From the NCBI RefSeq assembly GCF_007665395.1, contig NZ_VDND01000005.1:1-64000 (forward strand): a stretch of 64,000 nt of DNA. The letters are read 5' to 3'. The position numbers and the translations under genes are program-made. This DNA is from Pseudomonas oryzihabitans (GTDB lineage Bacteria > Pseudomonadota > Gammaproteobacteria > Pseudomonadales > Pseudomonadaceae). The first letter of the stretch is position 1, and each line of letters opens with the position of its first letter. The notes under the pieces are model-generated. The model worked only from the letters and a program-made list of their open reading frames with translations. It had not been told where the DNA came from and did no database searches. Positions 60,947 to 64,000 of this stretch are shown piece after piece.

Positions 60947-62029
60947 TCAATCCTGGATCAGGGCTTCCAGGGCGGCGATGCGGGACTGCAGGGTCGCGGC
61001 ATCGGCGCTGCGCAGGGTGGCATGGCCAACCTTGCGGCCGGCCTTGAAGGCCTTGCCGTAGTGGTGCAGGTGGCAGTCTTCCAGGGCGGTGACGGCCGCC
61101 ACCGGCGGTACCGAGCCAATGAAGTTGACCATGGCGCTCTCGCCGACCTTGGCGGTGGAGCCCAGCGGCAGGCCGGCCACGGCGCGCAGGTGGTTCTCGA
61201 ACTGGCTGCACTCGGCGCCTTCGATGGTCCAGTGCCCGGAGTTGTGTACCCGCGGAGCGATCTCGTTGGCCTTGAGGCCACCCTCGACCTCGAAGAATTC
61301 GAAGGCCAGCACCCCGACGTAGTCGAGTTGTTCCAGCACGCGCCGCGCGTAGTCCTCGGCCAGCGCCTGCAGCGGGTGGTCGGAACTGGCCACCGACAGG
61401 CGCAGGATGCCGCTCTCGTGGGTGTTGTGCACCAGCGGGTAGCAGGCCACCTCGCCATCACGACCGCGCACGGTCACCAGGGAGACCTCGCCGGTGAAGG
61501 GCACGAAGCCTTCCAGCAGCAGGGGCACGCTGCCCAGTTCGGCGAAAGCGTCGGTAACGTCTTCCGGCTGGCGCAGGACCTTCTGGCCCTTGCCGTCGTA
61601 GCCCAGGGTGCGGGTCTTGAGCACCGCCGGCAGGCCGATGCGGACCACGGCGGCGTCCAGGTCGGCCTGGGAGAGGACGTCGGCGAAGGCCGGCGTGGGG
61701 ATCCCCAGGTCGCGGAACATGGACTTTTCGAACAGGCGGTCACGGGCGATGCGCAGGGCTTCGGCGGACGGATAGACCGGTACGAATTGCGACAGGAAGG
61801 CCACGGTCTCGGCCGGAACGCTCTCGAATTCGAAGGTCACCAGATCGACCTCGTCGGCCAGCTGGCGCAGGTGATCCTGGTCGCCGTAGTCGGCACGCAG
61901 GTGCTCGCCCAGGGTGGCGGCGCAGGCGTCCGGCGCCGGATCGAGGAAGGCGAAGTTCATGCCCAGCGGCGTGCCGGCCAGGGCGAGCATGCGGCCCAGC
62001 TGGCCGCCACCGATGACGCCGATCTTCAT
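60947..62029 (-). CDS. purK: N5-carboxyaminoimidazole ribonucleotide synthase PurK
   Basis: 360 residues: [36 protein letters not shown], the ATP-grasp segments [36 protein letters not shown], and [20 protein letters not shown]. It carboxylates AIR using ATP and bicarbonate. The ATG at 62029 overlaps the purE stop by 4 bases; longer open frames only read through purE. Confidence 0.95.
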   Translation of the reverse strand: MKIGVIGGGQLGRMLALAGTPLGMNFAFLDPAPDACAATLGEHLRADYGDQDHLRQLADEVDLVTFEFESVPAETVAFLSQFVPVYPSAEALRIARDRLFEKSMFRDLGIPTPAFADVLSQADLDAAVVRIGLPAVLKTRTLGYDGKGQKVLRQPEDVTDAFAELGSVPLLLEGFVPFTGEVSLVTVRGRDGEVACYPLVHNTHESGILRLSVASSDHPLQALAEDYARRVLEQLDYVGVLAFEFFEVEGGLKANEIAPRVHNSGHWTIEGAECSQFENHLRAVAGLPLGSTAKVGESAMVNFIGSVPPVAAVTALEDCHLHHYGKAFKAGRKVGHATLRSADAATLQSRIAALEALIQD

Positions 62030-62520
62030 GCCTGGTCCCTCGGATCGGGATTGTCCAGCACGGTACGGGTCTGCGCTTCGCGGAAGGCGTTCAGCCGCTC
62101 GTGGTACTCGGGGTACTTGCCGCCGAGGATGCTGGCGGAGAGCAGCGCGGCGTTGATGGCGCCGGCCTTGCCGATGGCCAGGGTGGCGACCGGCACGCCC
62201 GCGGGCATCTGCACGATGGACAGCAGGGAGTCGACGCCCGAGAGCATGGAGGACTGCACCGGCACGCCCAGCACCGGCAGGTGGGTCTTGGCGGCGCACA
62301 TGCCCGGCAGGTGGGCGGCGCCACCGGCACCGGCGATGATCACCTCGATGCCGCGCCCGGCGGCCTCTTCGGCGTACTGGAACAGCAGATCGGGGGTGCG
62401 GTGGGCGGAGACCACCTTCACTTCGTGGGGAATGCCCAGCTTGTCCAGCATGTCGGCGGTGTGGCTCAGGGTGGACCAGTCGGACTTGGAGCCCATGATC
62501 ACGCCTACGAGTGCGCTCAT
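62026..62520 (-). CDS. purE: N5-carboxyaminoimidazole ribonucleotide mutase PurE
   Basis: 164 residues: [58 protein letters not shown] and [22 protein letters not shown] cover the PurE active site (Ser-Asp, Ala-His-Arg and Gly-rich loop). It converts N5-CAIR to CAIR in purine synthesis. AGAGG precedes the ATG. A large imperfect palindrome (62542-62706) lies immediately upstream. Confidence 0.96.
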   Translation of the reverse strand: MSALVGVIMGSKSDWSTLSHTADMLDKLGIPHEVKVVSAHRTPDLLFQYAEEAAGRGIEVIIAGAGGAAHLPGMCAAKTHLPVLGVPVQSSMLSGVDSLLSIVQMPAGVPVATLAIGKAGAINAALLSASILGGKYPEYHERLNAFREAQTRTVLDNPDPRDQA

Positions 62521-62541
62521 CGTCGTGCCTCTGAAATGAAG

Positions 62542-62706
62542 AAGCCACGCGGAGGTAGGGCGTACGAAAGCGTCGCGAGCGAAGGACGAGCTAGGCGAAA
62601 ATCGTCGAAAAAGCGCAGTTTACGCCCGGTAAATGAGCATTTTGAGACGATTTTCAACGCCGCTCGGCCGAGCGCAGTAGCTTTCGTATGTTCTACCACG
62701 TGGCTT
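62542..62706. repeat. 165-bp nested palindromic element in the purEK leader
   Basis: Outer arms AAGCCACG-n-GGTAG-n-TACGAAAGC (62542-62571) and the complement (62680-62706) match apart from a small indel and a few changes. Inside, GAAAATCGTC (62597-62606) pairs with GACGATTTTC (62646-62655), and TTTAC-GCCCG-GTAAA forms the tip (62619-62633). The whole 165 bases can fold back as one long stem. It starts 22 bases upstream of the purE start, so a purEK transcript from farther upstream would carry it. It may be a dispersed MITE-like repeat or a cis-acting RNA. Confidence 0.75.
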
Positions 62707-62877
62707 GGGAAATGAGCGGCACAGTATAGACGAAAGCGGCGCGGAGCGTGCTCCTGCGCCGGATATCGCCTGTCGGTTGGAGGACAGGATGTGGCGCTCG
62801 GGAGACGGGTGGTGGTGTGGGGCGAGAGGTGCGGGCTAGATGCCGGGACGATTGAGGTGGGATCGTTTTGAAGAGCG
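62707..62877. other. Non-coding stretch upstream of the purEK element
   Basis: No gene, hairpin with T-tract or known repeat is evident. If the purEK promoter lies upstream of the palindrome it should be here, but no convincing -35/-10 pair was found. Confidence 0.4.
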
Positions 62878-62914
62878 CCCTCACCCCAGCCCTCTCCCGC
62901 AAGCGGGAGAGGGG
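62878..62914. repeat. Single module-A repeat
   Basis: GCCCTCACCCCAGCCCTCTC followed by CCGCAAGCGGGAGAGGG is one copy of module A with a CAAG turn. Confidence 0.7.
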
Positions 62915-62994
62915 GCGGATCGGCGCAGGTGGAGGCATATCGGTTTATCGCGGCCATGACGCTTCGCCGCGGCGACCGTTCCTACTAGACCACC

Positions 62995-63088
62995 GTAGGT
63001 TGGGTTGAGCGTAGCGAAGCCCAACAGTGTCTCGGGACGCGGGCAATGTTGGGCTTCGACGATGGAGCCGTCTCAACCCAACCTACGG
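62995..63088. repeat. Facing pair of module-B repeats
   Basis: A forward module B (GTAGGTTGGGTTGAGCGTAG then CGAAGCCCAAC, from 62995) and an inverted one (GTTGGGCTTCGACGATGGAG then CCGTCTCAACCCAACCTACG, to 63088) face each other over about 24 bases and could form a long hairpin. Confidence 0.8.
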
Positions 63089-63122
63089 TTTATCGCGGTC
63101 ATGACGGTTAGCCGCTGCGACC

Positions 63123-63186
63123 GCTCCTACAAGGTCCGATGCGTCCGTAGGAGCGGTCGCAGCAGCGGACCGCCACAGCCGCGATA
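63123..63186. repeat. GTAGGAGCGGTC-type dispersed repeat
   Basis: GCTCCTAC (63123-63130) and GTAGGAGC (63147-63154) are inverted copies, followed by GGTCGCAGCAGCGGACCGCC and ACAGCCGCGATAA. It is the same family as at 38221-38341 and ends 10 bases before the DHDPS-family stop. Confidence 0.75.
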
Positions 63187-63196
63187 AGGCCTTGCT

Positions 63197-64000
63197 TCAG
63201 ATCCCCACGTCCGGCAACGGCGGGCGGGTGTCCAGGGCCTTGGCCATCAGGCGTTCGACGAAGGTGCGGTCGGCTTCCGGCAGGGCCAGGCGCGGCGGGC
63301 GGGTCAGGGCGCTGCCGCGGCCGGCGAGTTCTTCGCAGAGCTTGATGCACTGCACCAGGTCCGGGCGGGCGTCCAGGTGCAGCAGCGGCATGAACCATTC
63401 GTAGAGCGGCATGGCCTCGGCGAAGCGGCCAGCCTTGGCCAGGCGGAAGATGGTTTCGCCTTCGGTGGGGAAGATGTTGGACATGCCCGAGACCCAGCCC
63501 TCGGCGCCCACGGCGATGCTTTCCAGCACCACGTCGTCGAGACCGGCGAACAGCACGAAGCGGTCGCCGACTTCATTGCGCACGTCGATGAAGCGACGGG
63601 TGTCGCCGGAGGAGTCCTTGAAGCAGACGATGTTATCGACGTCGGCCAGGGAGATGAGGATGTCCGGGGTGACGTCGTTCTTGTAGATCGGCGGGTTGTT
63701 GTAGACCATCAGCGGCAGGTCGAGGGCGCTGGCCACGCTGCGGAAGTGGGCGGCGGTCTCGTGGGGCTTGGCCGAGTAGACCAGGGCCGGCATGAGCATG
63801 ATGCCGTCGGCGCCGGCGCGCCCCACCGCCTGGGCGGTGCGGGTGGCATTGAGGCTGGTGAATTCGGCCACGCCGCAGATCACCGGCACGCGACCGCCGG
63901 CGGCGTCCTTGGCCACTTCCACCAGGGAGATCTTCTCTTCCAGGGTCAGGGAAGTGTTCTCGCCCACGGTACCGCACATCACTAGGCCGGAGACGCCATC
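63197..64000 (-). CDS. DHDPS/N-acetylneuraminate lyase family protein, 5' end cut
   Basis: 268 codons remain; the frame is open to the right edge, where the reading DGVSGLVMCGTVGENTSLTL includes the family Thr-Thr/Thr-Val motif. The Schiff-base lysine is in IVCFKDSSGDTRR and the catalytic Tyr in LMVYNNPP. An Arg-to-Glu type pocket reading is not possible by eye, so the substrate is open: dihydrodipicolinate synthase, a hydroxyproline-pathway deaminase (LhpC-like) or a sugar-acid aldolase are all possible. Downstream lie dispersed repeats; its operon partners would be to the right of the window. Confidence 0.85.
   Translation of the reverse strand, partial: DGVSGLVMCGTVGENTSLTLEEKISLVEVAKDAAGGRVPVICGVAEFTSLNATRTAQAVGRAGADGIMLMPALVYSAKPHETAAHFRSVASALDLPLMVYNNPPIYKNDVTPDILISLADVDNIVCFKDSSGDTRRFIDVRNEVGDRFVLFAGLDDVVLESIAVGAEGWVSGMSNIFPTEGETIFRLAKAGRFAEAMPLYEWFMPLLHLDARPDLVQCIKLCEELAGRGSALTRPPRLALPEADRTFVERLMAKALDTRPPLPDVGI

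Overview
The window is a high-GC chromosomal segment (roughly two thirds G+C by eye) from a Pseudomonas or close relative. The markers are gbdR with a cbcXWV-type quaternary-amine transporter, a glyA-soxBDAG-purU sarcosine operon, crc next to pyrE, the long form of algC, an ErsA-like sRNA beside engB, and pseudomonad-type dispersed repeats. The species cannot be fixed from sequence reading alone. The repeat family beginning GTAGGTTGGGTTGAGCGCAG would fit the P. oryzihabitans/P. stutzeri side of the genus, but that is inference. No rRNA, tRNA, CRISPR array, prophage or insertion sequence was seen.

Layout. 1-2602: start of arnB (lipid A modification) leaving on the left, a zapB-like/zapA pair, a 143-bp tandem repeat array, and periplasmic chorismate mutase. 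2681-4749: a TctD/TctE-like two-component system. 5006-8949: a leftward operon for an outer-membrane channel, an aromatic-acid-type MFS importer and a thiolase. 9344-11570: a small I78 lipoprotein, a higBA toxin-antitoxin module with promoter and operator visible, and a secreted esterase. 11679-16637: a DctPQM TRAP importer, a class-III aminotransferase and a LysR regulator. 16708-20807: GNAT, TetR with a divergent GST and a clear operator, SDR, DUF924 and a P-loop kinase. 21081-26479: a DUF945 protein, a 204-bp repeat array, and an operon of three small secreted DUF2388 paralogues with a large secreted HExxH/DUF4105 protein.

26740-32081: argC, ErsA-like sRNA, engB, dsbA, a dgcH-like diguanylate cyclase and ampDh2. 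32110-46309 is the choline/glycine-betaine block: GbdR, two paralogous substrate-binding proteins, the CbcW permease and CbcV ATPase, then the leftward glyA-soxBDAG-purU operon. Together these import quaternary amines and process sarcosine to glycine, serine and one-carbon units; PurU releases formate from 10-formyl-THF. 46525-48399: a BdlA-like PAS-PAS-MCP protein and a universal stress protein behind a perfect Anr/FNR box. 48458-58516 is a housekeeping block (crc, pyrE, argB, algC, dut, coaBC, radC) interrupted by a DUF4124 gene and a GntR/DUF1989 pair. 58537-64000: UDG-superfamily protein, glutaredoxin-like protein, DUF3299, a GlsB/YeaQ membrane protein, purEK with a 165-bp fold-back element in its leader, and a DHDPS-family lyase cut by the right edge.

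The most interesting non-coding signals are three arrays built from the same two repeat modules (143-, 204- and about 106-bp periods), the purEK-leader palindrome, the ErsA-like sRNA with a predicted match to the internal algC ribosome-binding site in the same window, and several palindromic operators (higBA, tetR/gst, gntR, DUF1127, crc/pyrE) with candidate GbdR direct repeats. Gene-free stretches over 300 bases are 1166-2050, 8950-9343, 22542-23162, 33208-33674, 38020-38797 and 62521-63196; each is described below.
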